Source: WHTB01 sp050699035
GTDB taxonomy: Bacteria; Actinomycetota; Actinomycetes; Propionibacteriales; Nocardioidaceae
Length of the DNA stretch: 12,584 nt
Reading direction: 5' to 3'
Assembly (NCBI GenBank): GCA_050699035.1
Contig: JBOHDE010000108.1
Coordinates: forward strand, 1 to 12,584
Below are positions 5,732-12,584 of this stretch, one piece after another (the stretch's first letter is position 1; each line of letters starts with the position of its first letter). The notes under the pieces are model-generated. The model saw nothing but the letters and a program-made list of their open reading frames with translations, ran no database searches and was not told the origin of the DNA. The translations under genes were made by a program, and so were the position numbers.

Positions 5732-7459
5732 ATGGCCCAGACAGTGTCCGAACCTGACGTCCTCACCAAGTCAGAGGACTCAGAACCAGGCCCAACGACG
5801 ATCTCGGGTGGGCACCTGGTCGCCAAGGCGCTCAAGGCCGAAGGTGTCGACGTGATCTTCACGCTCTGTGGAGGCCACATCATCGATATCTACGACGGTT
5901 GCGTCGACGAGGGCATCGACGTGGTCGACGTCCGCCACGAGCAGGTCGCCGCGCATGCCGCGGACGGCTACTCCCGGATCACCGGGCGCCCCGGATGTGC
6001 GGTCGTCACCGCCGGCCCCGGCACGACCGACGCCGTCACCGGTGTCGCCAACGCGTTCCGCGCGGAGAGCCCGATGCTCCTGATCGGCGGGCAGGGTGCG
6101 CTCAGCCAGCACAAGATGGGCTCGCTGCAAGACCTGCCGCACGTCGACATGATGACGCCGATCACGAAGTTCGCCGCCACGGTCCCGCACACGGCGCGCG
6201 CCGCCGACATGGTGTCGATGGCCTTCCGCGAGTGCTTCAACGGCGCACCCGGGCCGTCGTTCCTGGAGATCCCCCGCGACATTCTCGACGGCAAGGTGCC
6301 GGTCGACCAGGCCACGATCCCGAAGGCGGGTCAGTACCGCGCCTCCACCAAGAGCGCCGGCGACCCCGACTCGATCGAGGCGCTCGCCGACATCCTGGTC
6401 CGAGCCGAGAAGCCGTGCGTCCTGCTCGGCACGCAGGTATGGACGTCGCGCGCGACCGACGCCGCCATCGATTTCTGTCGCACCCTCAACATTCCGGCCT
6501 TCATGAACGGCTCGGGCCGTGGAACGCTGCCGCCGGGGGACCCGCACCACTTCCACCTGTCGCGCAGGTACGCGTTCAACAACGCCGACGTTATCGTCAT
6601 CGTCGGCACGCCGTTCGACTTCCGGATGGGCTACGGTCGCCGGCTTCCTGAGTCCGCCACGGTCGTCCAGGTGGACATGGATTACCGCACGGTCGGCAAG
6701 AACCGCGACGTCGACCTCGGCCTGGTCGGCGACCCCGGCGCGATCCTGTCCGCGGTCACCCAGGCCGCCTCGGGCCGGCTGAGCAACGGTGCCGCCGATC
6801 GCAAGGCATGGTTCACCGAGCTCCGGGCCGAGGAGGACGCGGCGTACCAGAAGCGGCTGCCGCGTCAGCTGTCGGACAGCCAGCCCATCGCGCCGCTGCG
6901 TCTCGCGCACGAGATCAACGAGTTCCTCACCGAGGACTCCATCTACATCGGCGACGGCGGCGACATCGTCACCTTCTCCGGTGGCGTCGTACAGCCGAAG
7001 TCGCCCGGGCACTGGATGGACCCCGGCCCGCTGGGGACCCTCGGTGTGGGCGTGCCGTTCGCGCTCGCCGCGAAGTACGCCCGGCCCGACAAGGAGGTCG
7101 TCTGTCTGTTCGGTGACGGCGCCTTCAGCCTGACCGGTTGGGACTTCGAGACGATGGTGCGTTTCAACCTCCCGTTCGTCGGGATCGTCGGCAACAACTC
7201 GTCCATGAACCAGATCCGCTACGGCCAGATCCAGAAGTACGGCGAGGACCGAGGGCGCATCGGCAACACGTTGGGCGACGTGAAGTACGACGAGTTCGCG
7301 CGGATGCTCGGCGGGTACGGCGAAGAGGTGCGTGACCCCAAGGACATCGCACCGGCGCTGCAACGGGCCCGTGAGTCGGGCAAGCCGTCGCTGATCAACG
7401 TATGGGTAGACCCGGACGCGTACGCACCGGGAACCATGAACCAGACCATGTACAAGTAG
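5732..7459 (+). CDS. ThDP-dependent acyl-CoA lyase/decarboxylase (oxalyl-CoA decarboxylase role by context; HACL2/ILVBL-like sequence)
   Basis: This is a thiamine-diphosphate enzyme of 575 aa with the pyrimidine, central and PP domains of the acetolactate synthase superfamily. Glu70 in VRHEQ is the cofactor-activating glutamate; VVTAGPGTTDAV is at 91-102; GDGAFS begins the Mg/ThDP motif at 461 and ends with NN at 488-489. By context with frc it should cleave oxalyl-CoA to formyl-CoA and CO2. However, the sequence is closest in my memory to human ILVBL/HACL2 (GTPFDFRMGYGR, DPGPLGTLGVG, LVQP-like VVQPKSPGHWMDPG), not to Oxalobacter Oxc. The Oxc active-site Tyr-Glu pair (120/121) and Tyr483 have no clear counterparts. 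A 2-hydroxyacyl-CoA lyase, as in actinobacterial 2-hydroxyisobutyrate use, would also release formyl-CoA. ATG 5732 is preferred because GAGGAG (5714-5719) abuts the alternative ATG at 5720; its own spacer of 12 nt is slightly long. First gene of the operon. Confidence 0.85.
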   Translation: MAQTVSEPDVLTKSEDSEPGPTTISGGHLVAKALKAEGVDVIFTLCGGHIIDIYDGCVDEGIDVVDVRHEQVAAHAADGYSRITGRPGCAVVTAGPGTTDAVTGVANAFRAESPMLLIGGQGALSQHKMGSLQDLPHVDMMTPITKFAATVPHTARAADMVSMAFRECFNGAPGPSFLEIPRDILDGKVPVDQATIPKAGQYRASTKSAGDPDSIEALADILVRAEKPCVLLGTQVWTSRATDAAIDFCRTLNIPAFMNGSGRGTLPPGDPHHFHLSRRYAFNNADVIVIVGTPFDFRMGYGRRLPESATVVQVDMDYRTVGKNRDVDLGLVGDPGAILSAVTQAASGRLSNGAADRKAWFTELRAEEDAAYQKRLPRQLSDSQPIAPLRLAHEINEFLTEDSIYIGDGGDIVTFSGGVVQPKSPGHWMDPGPLGTLGVGVPFALAAKYARPDKEVVCLFGDGAFSLTGWDFETMVRFNLPFVGIVGNNSSMNQIRYGQIQKYGEDRGRIGNTLGDVKYDEFARMLGGYGEEVRDPKDIAPALQRARESGKPSLINVWVDPDAYAPGTMNQTMYK

Positions 7460-7515
7460 CGACCTCGTCGGCGGTGTCCGAGGGCGCCGCCGCCGACCTC
7501 ATTGGGAGGACGGAT

Positions 7516-8742
7516 ATGGGCAAGGCACTTGAAGGTGTCCGGGTACTCGACATGACCCATGTGCAGTCGGGCCCGTCGGCTACGCAGATACTCGCCTGGC
7601 TTGGCGCCGATGTCGTCAAGCTTGAGGCGCCCAAGGGCGATATCACCCGGCAGCAGCTGCGCGACCTCCCAGACGTCGACAGCCTCTACTTCACGATGCT
7701 GAACTGCAACAAGCGCAGTATCACGCTGAACATGAAGTCCGACCGCGGCAAGGAGATGTTCACCGAGCTGGTGCGCAACTCCGACATCCTCGTGGAGAAC
7801 TTCGCACCCGGCGCCGTCGACCGGATGGGCTTCACGTGGGAGCGGCTGCACGAGATCAACCCGCGGCTGATTTTCGCGTCCATCAAGGGATTCGGGCCCG
7901 GTCGCTACGCAGACTGTAAGGCGTACGAGGTGGTCGCCCAGGCGATGGGCGGTGCGATGAGCACCACCGGCTTCGAGGACGGTCCACCGACCGCCACCGG
8001 CGCCCAGATCGGTGACTCCGGCACCGGTATCCACCTGGTGGCGGCGATCCTCGCTGCGCTCTACCAGCGGGTGGAGACCGGACGTGGCCAGCGCGTCACG
8101 GTGGCGATGCAGGAGGCCGTGCTCAACCTGAGCCGGGTCAAGCTCCGCGACCAGCAGCGGCTTGCGCACGGTCCGCTCAACGAGTACCCGAACCAGGAGT
8201 TCGGCGACGAGGTGCCGCGCTCGGGCAACGCGTCGGGCGGAGGCCAGCCGGGCTGGGCCGTGAAATGTGCCCCTGGTGGACCTAACGACTACATCTATGT
8301 CATTGTCCAGCCGCCGGGGTGGGCGAAGATCGCCACCCTGATCGGCCGGCCGGAGCTGGTCGACGACCCGAACTGGAGCACACCGGAGGCGCGGCTGTCC
8401 AAGCTCGACAAGATGTTCGCCTTGATCGAGGAGTGGACCGAGCAGCACACCAAGTGGGAGGTCATGGAACAGCTGAACGAGGTCAACGTTCCGTGCGGTC
8501 CCATCCTCAGCACCAAGGAGCTGATCGCGGACACCACCCTTGCCGACCTCGGCGCGGTCGTTGAGGTGAAGCACCCGCAGCGCGGAGTCTTCAAGACGGT
8601 GGGTTGCCCGCTCAAGCTGTCCGACTCACCGGTGACGGTCGAGACGTCGCCGGGCCTCGGTGAGCACAACGCCGACATCTATGCCGAGATCGGCATCACG
8701 ACAAGCGAGCTCGACGAGCTCAAGTCCGCAGGGGTGGTCTGA
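7516..8742 (+). CDS. frc: Formyl-CoA:oxalate CoA-transferase
   Basis: This is a class III (CaiB/BaiF) CoA-transferase of 408 aa that moves CoA from formyl-CoA to oxalate, giving oxalyl-CoA and formate. The match to E. coli YfdW and Oxalobacter Frc is strong: THVQSGP with Gln17, SLYFTMLNCNKRSI (56-69), VENFAPGAVDRMGFTW (93-108), TTGFEDGPPTATGAQIGDSG with the acylated catalytic aspartate at D167 (Asp169 in the prototype), NLSRVKLRDQQRL, and the active-site glycine loop. It has Gln rather than Trp near residue 47, as in YfdW. The loop reads SGGGQP (240-245) where the prototype has GGGGQP, a substitution worth noting. GGGAGGA at 7504-7510 sits 5 nt before the ATG. It is 56 bp after the ThDP gene and 68 bp before the ligase gene, so likely one transcript. 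The identification is sure; alternative CoA donors such as succinyl-CoA are possible. Confidence 0.95.
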   Translation: MGKALEGVRVLDMTHVQSGPSATQILAWLGADVVKLEAPKGDITRQQLRDLPDVDSLYFTMLNCNKRSITLNMKSDRGKEMFTELVRNSDILVENFAPGAVDRMGFTWERLHEINPRLIFASIKGFGPGRYADCKAYEVVAQAMGGAMSTTGFEDGPPTATGAQIGDSGTGIHLVAAILAALYQRVETGRGQRVTVAMQEAVLNLSRVKLRDQQRLAHGPLNEYPNQEFGDEVPRSGNASGGGQPGWAVKCAPGGPNDYIYVIVQPPGWAKIATLIGRPELVDDPNWSTPEARLSKLDKMFALIEEWTEQHTKWEVMEQLNEVNVPCGPILSTKELIADTTLADLGAVVEVKHPQRGVFKTVGCPLKLSDSPVTVETSPGLGEHNADIYAEIGITTSELDELKSAGVV

Positions 8743-8810
8743 CGACGGATCGCGGCACCACGACCCAACAACAGACACCAGATCACTCCACGGTGGAGTT
8801 AGGAGCAGGT

Positions 8811-10952
8811 ATGACTTACGACCGATCGGTCGTCCAAGGCGTCCTCGACGAGGCCCTTGCGGAGGGCCGTACGGCGCTGAGCGCCCCCGAGGCCAAGAAG
8901 GTCGCCGACGCGTACGGCATCCCGACGCCGGGCGAAGGCCTGGCGACGTCGGCCGACGAGGCGGTTGCGCTGGCGACGGAGATCGGGTTCCCGGTCGTCC
9001 TGAAGATCGTGTCACCGGAGATCCTGCACAAGACCGACGCCGGTGGGGTGCTCGTCGACGTGCAGGATGCGGATGCGGTCGCCACGGGCTACGCGGAGAT
9101 CGTCAGCAACGCCAAGGCGTACAACGCAGGGGCGACGATCACCGGCGTGCAGGTGCAGCAGATGCTGGCCGGCGGACCGGACGTGCAGGAGGTCATCGTC
9201 GGTGCCGTCACCGACGAGACGTTCGGCAAGGTGGTGGCCTTCGGCCTCGGCGGCGTACTCGTCGAGGTGCTCAAGGACGTGACGTTCCGCCTTGCGCCGA
9301 CCTCCCCGGAGGAGGCGCGCTCGATGGTCGACGGCATCCAGGCGCACGAGATGCTCGACGGGGTACGCGGCGCCGCGGCCGTCGACAAGGACGCGGTGGC
9401 CGACATCATCACCCGGCTGTCCGACCTCGTCGCCGACTTCCCGCAGTTCGCCGAGGTCGACCTCAACCCGGTTCTCGCCGCCGCCGATGGTGCTACCGCG
9501 GTCGACGTGCGCATCATCGTCGACGAGGCCGCCGGCAAGCCGGTGGAGCGGTACACGCAGGAGGAGATCCTGCAGGCGATGAACCGGATCATGAAGCCGA
9601 AGTCGATCGCCGTGATCGGAGCCTCCAACGAGGACGGCAAGATCGGCAACTCGGTGATGAAGAACCTGATCAACGGCGGCTACCAGGGCGAGATCCACCC
9701 GGTCAACCCGAAGTCCGACGAGATCCTCGGCAAGCCGGCGTTCAAGAGCATCACCGACGTGCCGGGCGACGTCGACGTCGCCGTCTTCGCGGTGCCGGCG
9801 AAGTTCGTCGCCGCCGCCCTCGAGGAGTGTGGGGCCAAGGGTGTCGCGGGCGCGATCCTGATCCCCTCCGGGTTCGCCGAGACCGGCAACCAGGAGCTGC
9901 AGGACGAGGTCGTCGCCATCGGCCGCAAGACGGGCGTACGGCTGCTCGGCCCGAACATCTACGGCTACTACTACACGCCGGAGAACCTCTGCGCGACGTT
10001 CTGTACGCCGTACGACGTCAAGGGCAGTGTGGCCTTGTCGTCGCAGAGTGGCGGTATCGGGATGGCGATCCTCGGCTTCAGCCGCTCGACCAAGATGGGC
10101 GTGTCGGCGATCGTCGGCGTGGGCAACAAGTCCGACATCGACGAGGACGACCTGCTCACGTTCTTCGAGCAGGACGACAACACCAACCTGATCGCGATGC
10201 ACCTCGAGGACCTCAAGGACGGCCGGGCGTTCGCGGAGACCGCCCAGCGCGTGTCGAAGCAGAAGCCGGTCGTGGTCCTCAAGGCCGGGCGCACCGACAT
10301 GGGTGCCCGTGCCGCGAGCTCGCACACCGGAGCGCTGGCCGGCAACGACAAGGTCTACGACGACATCCTGCGGCAGAGCGGTGTCGTGCGGGCGCCCGGG
10401 CTGAACGACATGCTCGAGTACGCGCACGGACTGCCCCTGCTGCCGACGCCGAAGGGCGAGAACGTCGTCATCATTACCGGTGCGGGCGGCTCGGGTGTGC
10501 TGCTGTCCGACGCCTGCGTCGACAACGACCTGACCCTGATGACCATCCCGGACGACCTCGACCAGGCGTTCCGGAAGTTCATCCCGCCGTTCGGTGCCGC
10601 CGGCAACCCGGTCGACATCACCGGCGGAGAGCCCCCTGCGACGTACCGGAACACCATCGCCCTCGGTCTCGAGGACGAGCGGATCCACGCGCTGATCCTG
10701 GGCTACTGGCACACCATCGTCACCCCGCCGATGGTGTTCGCGGAGAAGGTCGTCGACGTCGTCGAGGAGTACCGCGCTCGCGGCATCGACAAGCCGATCG
10801 TGGCCTCGCTGTCCGGTGACGTCGAGGTCGAGGAGGCGAGCCGACACCTCTTCGAGCACGGAGTGGTGGCCTACCCCTACACCACGGAGCTGCCGGTCGC
10901 GGTCCTTGGCGCGAAGTACCGCTGGGCCCGCACCGCCGGCCTGGTCGGATGA
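8811..10952 (+). CDS. Fused NDP-forming acyl-CoA ligase (beta-alpha order)
   Basis: This is an acyl-CoA synthetase (NDP-forming) of 713 aa, joining the two subunit types of the succinyl-CoA synthetase superfamily in one chain. The ATP-grasp part comes first (about 10-235; FPVVLKIVSPEILHKTDAGG with His73, FGLGGVLVEVLKD, EVDLNP). Next is the CoA-binding Rossmann part (about 258-385; SIAVIGASNEDGKIGN) and the ligase part with the phosphohistidine motif SSHTGALAGND (His505). This is the reverse of the common alpha-beta order. GPNIYGYYYTPENLCATF (380-397) replaces the usual GPNCLG-type string and may be a specificity loop. The ATG at 8811 has AGGAG 5 nt upstream; the GTG at 8793 lies before that site and is rejected. 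As third gene of the operon it may activate oxalate or formate, or run backwards to make ATP from formyl-CoA. The substrate is not proven. Confidence 0.88.
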   Translation: MTYDRSVVQGVLDEALAEGRTALSAPEAKKVADAYGIPTPGEGLATSADEAVALATEIGFPVVLKIVSPEILHKTDAGGVLVDVQDADAVATGYAEIVSNAKAYNAGATITGVQVQQMLAGGPDVQEVIVGAVTDETFGKVVAFGLGGVLVEVLKDVTFRLAPTSPEEARSMVDGIQAHEMLDGVRGAAAVDKDAVADIITRLSDLVADFPQFAEVDLNPVLAAADGATAVDVRIIVDEAAGKPVERYTQEEILQAMNRIMKPKSIAVIGASNEDGKIGNSVMKNLINGGYQGEIHPVNPKSDEILGKPAFKSITDVPGDVDVAVFAVPAKFVAAALEECGAKGVAGAILIPSGFAETGNQELQDEVVAIGRKTGVRLLGPNIYGYYYTPENLCATFCTPYDVKGSVALSSQSGGIGMAILGFSRSTKMGVSAIVGVGNKSDIDEDDLLTFFEQDDNTNLIAMHLEDLKDGRAFAETAQRVSKQKPVVVLKAGRTDMGARAASSHTGALAGNDKVYDDILRQSGVVRAPGLNDMLEYAHGLPLLPTPKGENVVIITGAGGSGVLLSDACVDNDLTLMTIPDDLDQAFRKFIPPFGAAGNPVDITGGEPPATYRNTIALGLEDERIHALILGYWHTIVTPPMVFAEKVVDVVEEYRARGIDKPIVASLSGDVEVEEASRHLFEHGVVAYPYTTELPVAVLGAKYRWARTAGLVG

Positions 10953-10985
10953 GATCAATGCCATGTTCACTCAGCCGGTCGGGAC

Positions 10986-11018
10986 GGCCCGGCTCGGTGC
11001 GGATCGCGGGACCGGGCC
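10986..11018 (+). terminator. Possible terminator hairpin after the ligase gene
   Basis: GGCCCGG (10986-10992) and CCGGGCC (11012-11018) are perfect 7-bp arms with a 19-nt loop, 34 nt after the ligase stop. A competing GGGCC/GGCCC pair (11014-11025) overlaps the right arm. No T-run follows, so it could be a U-less actinobacterial terminator or simply GC-rich chance. Confidence 0.3.
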
Positions 11019-11048
11019 ACGGCCCTGCGGGAAAGCCTGGTGATGCCT

Positions 11049-11060
11049 TTGGCTAGCCAA
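11049..11060 (+). promoter_or_regulatory. 12-bp perfect palindrome upstream of the Nramp-like gene
   Basis: TTGGCTAGCCAA is a perfect 12-bp inverted repeat, 2 bp before the long hairpin at 11063-11147. It is unrelated to the GTATGC palindromes and could be the operator of a different regulator. The gap 10953-11210 (258 bp) contains no credible gene. Confidence 0.4.
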
Positions 11061-11062
11061 CT

Positions 11063-11147
11063 CGGCGGTGCTCCGGTCGCCCAGGTGGGTTCCAACCGGC
11101 AGTACGGGTCGACCCGTGCTGGAACCACCTACCGTGACGCACCGCCG
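11063..11147 (+). ncRNA. Structured 5' leader: nested hairpin of about 85 nt
   Basis: The outer arms CGGCGGTGC (11063-11071) and GCACCGCCG (11139-11147) pair perfectly over 9 bp. Inside them CGGT (11074-11077) pairs with ACCG (11131-11134). Next, AGGTGG/TTCCA (11083-11094, one bulged G) pairs with TGGAACCACCT (11120-11130). The apex is GCA..ACGGG (11099-11108) with CCCGTGC (11113-11119) around a TCGA loop. The Shine-Dalgarno sequence of the downstream gene (11196-11202) follows about 50 nt later. This is too long and ordered for an operator alone; it may be a cis-acting leader such as a riboswitch or attenuator. I could not match it to a known riboswitch class. Confidence 0.45.
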
Positions 11148-11210
11148 TCGACCACTGAGATCGGGGAGAACGTCTTATCACGATGACGTCAACCAAAGGA
11201 GGCTTTTGCC

Positions 11211-12584
11211 TTGGACGTCACAAGTCAATCCTCAGGCGTACCTGAAGGTCGCGGGACAGAAGAGAAGGTCTGGCATGCCGGTGGGCTGGAACCGATGCCC
11301 ATCCGGAAGCTGCCAGCTGCGCCGCCATCGATCCATATCCTTGGTCCGACGGTGTTCCTGCTCGCGCTGGGCGTGGGCATGGGCGAGTCGTACATGTGGC
11401 CGCGCTTGGTCATCCTGTATGGCCCTGACATTCGCTGGCTGTTCCTGATCGGCGTGACGCTGCAAGCCGTCGTGCTGCTGGAGATGTCGCGATACGCGCT
11501 GGCCACCGGTGAATCCATCTTCATGGGTGCGGCGCGTGTGTTCAGACCGATCATGTGGTTCTTCTTCGTCGCAGCCACACTGATCTATATCTGGCCCGGC
11601 CACCTGTCGGCAGGTGCCGCGGCATTCGAACAAGCCACCGGAATACCCTGGCAGCTCACTGCGGTCGTGCTGTTGATCTTCGTCGGTGTGCTGTTCAGCA
11701 TGCTCAATACGATCTACGACACCATCGAGAAGGTGCTCGGCCTGCTGATCGGTGTGCTGGTCGTCAGCACCTCCATCATCGCCTCGCTGGTGGGCACCTG
11801 GGCGGACCTGGCCGACACGATCACCGGCATGTTCGCCTTTTCCAGCGGCATCCCGGCTGACGCCATGACGGCGGCTTGGTTCCCGGTCATCGTCGGTTCG
11901 ATCGCGTTCGCCGGCCCGTCCGGCATGCAGCAGATGTGGTACACCCTGCAGCTGCGAGACAGCGGCGCGGGCATGGGGCAGCACATCCCCAAGGTGCGCG
12001 GCCTGATGCACGCCAATGAGGCCGAGGCGATGCCGTCGCGCGGCTTCATGTTCGACACCGATGACCCGGCGGAGATGGAGAAGTGGAAGGGCTGGCGCAG
12101 GTGGGTCACCTTTGACGCGTTCTTCCTCTTCTGGGGGATCACCATGCTGGTGACCATCTCCTTCACCGTGCTGGCTCTGGCGGCGAACCGGGAGAGCCCC
12201 AACGTCGGGGACGCGCTGAGGGGTGATGACCGTGACGCCGCTCTGGACGCCATGTCATCGGCCTTTGCCGCGGCTGGCTCCGACGTGCTGGGCACGGTGT
12301 TCTACCTGTTCATCGCGCTGATCGGTCTGAACGCGACCCTGGGCCTTTTCGACTCGTTCGCCAAGGGCCAAGCGGACATGACGTTCTTCTTCATCCCAGG
12401 GATGAAGAAGTACAACATGTCCAAGATCTACGGCGGCTGGCTGTGGGGTGTGATCGTCTTCGGCATCCTGATCCTGCTGTTTGGTCCGGCCGACGGCCCA
12501 GGCTCGATCCTGGATACCTTGGCGTTCTTGTCGACCTTCGCCATGGGTGCCTATTGCGTCGTGTTGTTGCTCGTCAACAACATG
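11211..12584 (+). CDS. Nramp-like membrane transporter lacking canonical metal-site motifs (partial, 3' end outside window)
   Basis: 458 residues of a polytopic inner-membrane protein are visible, with no stop before the window end. A TTG start at 11211 is chosen because AAGGAGG (11196-11202) is 8 nt upstream. After a polar N-terminus of about 40 aa, helix 1 reads GPTVFLLALGVGMGESYMWPR (45-65), then LLEMSRYALATGESIFMGAARVF (89-111). Such strings recall Nramp-related proteins with GxGSGExxxWP in helix 1. The canonical DPGN of helix 1 is replaced by GMGES, and the helix 6 MPH by AGPSGMQQMWY (234-244), so Mn/Fe coordination as in Nramp is unlikely. A hydrophilic loop of about 55 aa (245-298), with an acidic FDTDDPAEMEKWK segment, follows helix 6. 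The position behind the formyl-CoA operon allows a role in organic-acid or cation transport, but the substrate is unknown. Confidence 0.75.
   Translation, partial: MDVTSQSSGVPEGRGTEEKVWHAGGLEPMPIRKLPAAPPSIHILGPTVFLLALGVGMGESYMWPRLVILYGPDIRWLFLIGVTLQAVVLLEMSRYALATGESIFMGAARVFRPIMWFFFVAATLIYIWPGHLSAGAAAFEQATGIPWQLTAVVLLIFVGVLFSMLNTIYDTIEKVLGLLIGVLVVSTSIIASLVGTWADLADTITGMFAFSSGIPADAMTAAWFPVIVGSIAFAGPSGMQQMWYTLQLRDSGAGMGQHIPKVRGLMHANEAEAMPSRGFMFDTDDPAEMEKWKGWRRWVTFDAFFLFWGITMLVTISFTVLALAANRESPNVGDALRGDDRDAALDAMSSAFAAAGSDVLGTVFYLFIALIGLNATLGLFDSFAKGQADMTFFFIPGMKKYNMSKIYGGWLWGVIVFGILILLFGPADGPGSILDTLAFLSTFAMGAYCVVLLLVNNM

Noticed and set aside
5780..7363. A long minus-strand open frame opposite the ThDP-enzyme gene, and similar ones at 7219-8574 and 9012-10970
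   Set aside because: All mirror well-recognised plus-strand genes, have no family motifs and lack plausible ribosome sites.
11151..11175. A CTGAGA string (11155-11160) suggesting a TPP riboswitch before the Nramp-like gene
   Set aside because: The other conserved TPP-aptamer blocks are absent. Cobalamin, Mn (yybP-ykoY) and guanidine consensus patterns were also considered without a match.

Overview
This window is high-GC DNA with strong Shine-Dalgarno sequences, frequent GTG/TTG starts and actinobacterial-type SucC, SucD, SelD and DMT proteins. It most likely comes from an actinobacterium; genus cannot be told. I see no tRNA, rRNA, IS element or CRISPR array.

Layout. (1) Positions 1-1545, minus strand: sucC and the start of sucD (succinyl-CoA synthetase). 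(2) 1546-1759: a divergent promoter region. (3) 1760-5163, plus strand: an oxalate/formate-antiporter-family (OFA) MFS carrier, selD, and an EamA/RhtA-type exporter; the last two appear to have leaderless promoters. (4) 5164-5457, minus strand: a small conserved-looking hypothetical gene, convergent with the exporter. (5) 5458-5731: a second regulatory region, comparatively AT-rich, sharing exact sequence boxes with the MFS promoter. (6) 5732-10952, plus strand: a three-gene operon of a thiamine-diphosphate (ThDP) enzyme, a clear formyl-CoA:oxalate CoA-transferase (frc) and a fused NDP-forming acyl-CoA ligase. (7) 10953-11210: a structured leader with a nested hairpin of about 85 nt and a 12-bp perfect palindrome. 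(8) 11211 to the window end: an Nramp-like membrane protein that lacks the usual metal-binding motifs, truncated by the window edge.

How the genes may work together. The core looks like a formyl-CoA-centred C1/C2 acid catabolic module. The carrier would import oxalate (or a 2-hydroxy acid) against formate. Frc would swap CoA from formyl-CoA onto the acid, and the ThDP enzyme would cleave the acyl-CoA and regenerate formyl-CoA. The fused ligase, and perhaps SucCD through succinyl-CoA, could prime the CoA cycle or recover ATP from formyl-CoA. SelD supplies selenophosphate, which would fit a selenocysteine formate dehydrogenase encoded elsewhere.

The most unusual point is that the ThDP enzyme does not look like classical oxalyl-CoA decarboxylase. 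It resembles the ILVBL/2-hydroxyacyl-CoA lyase 2 group, although it sits directly upstream of a bona fide Frc. The shared operator-like boxes suggest that the MFS gene and the catabolic operon are co-regulated by a regulator not present here.
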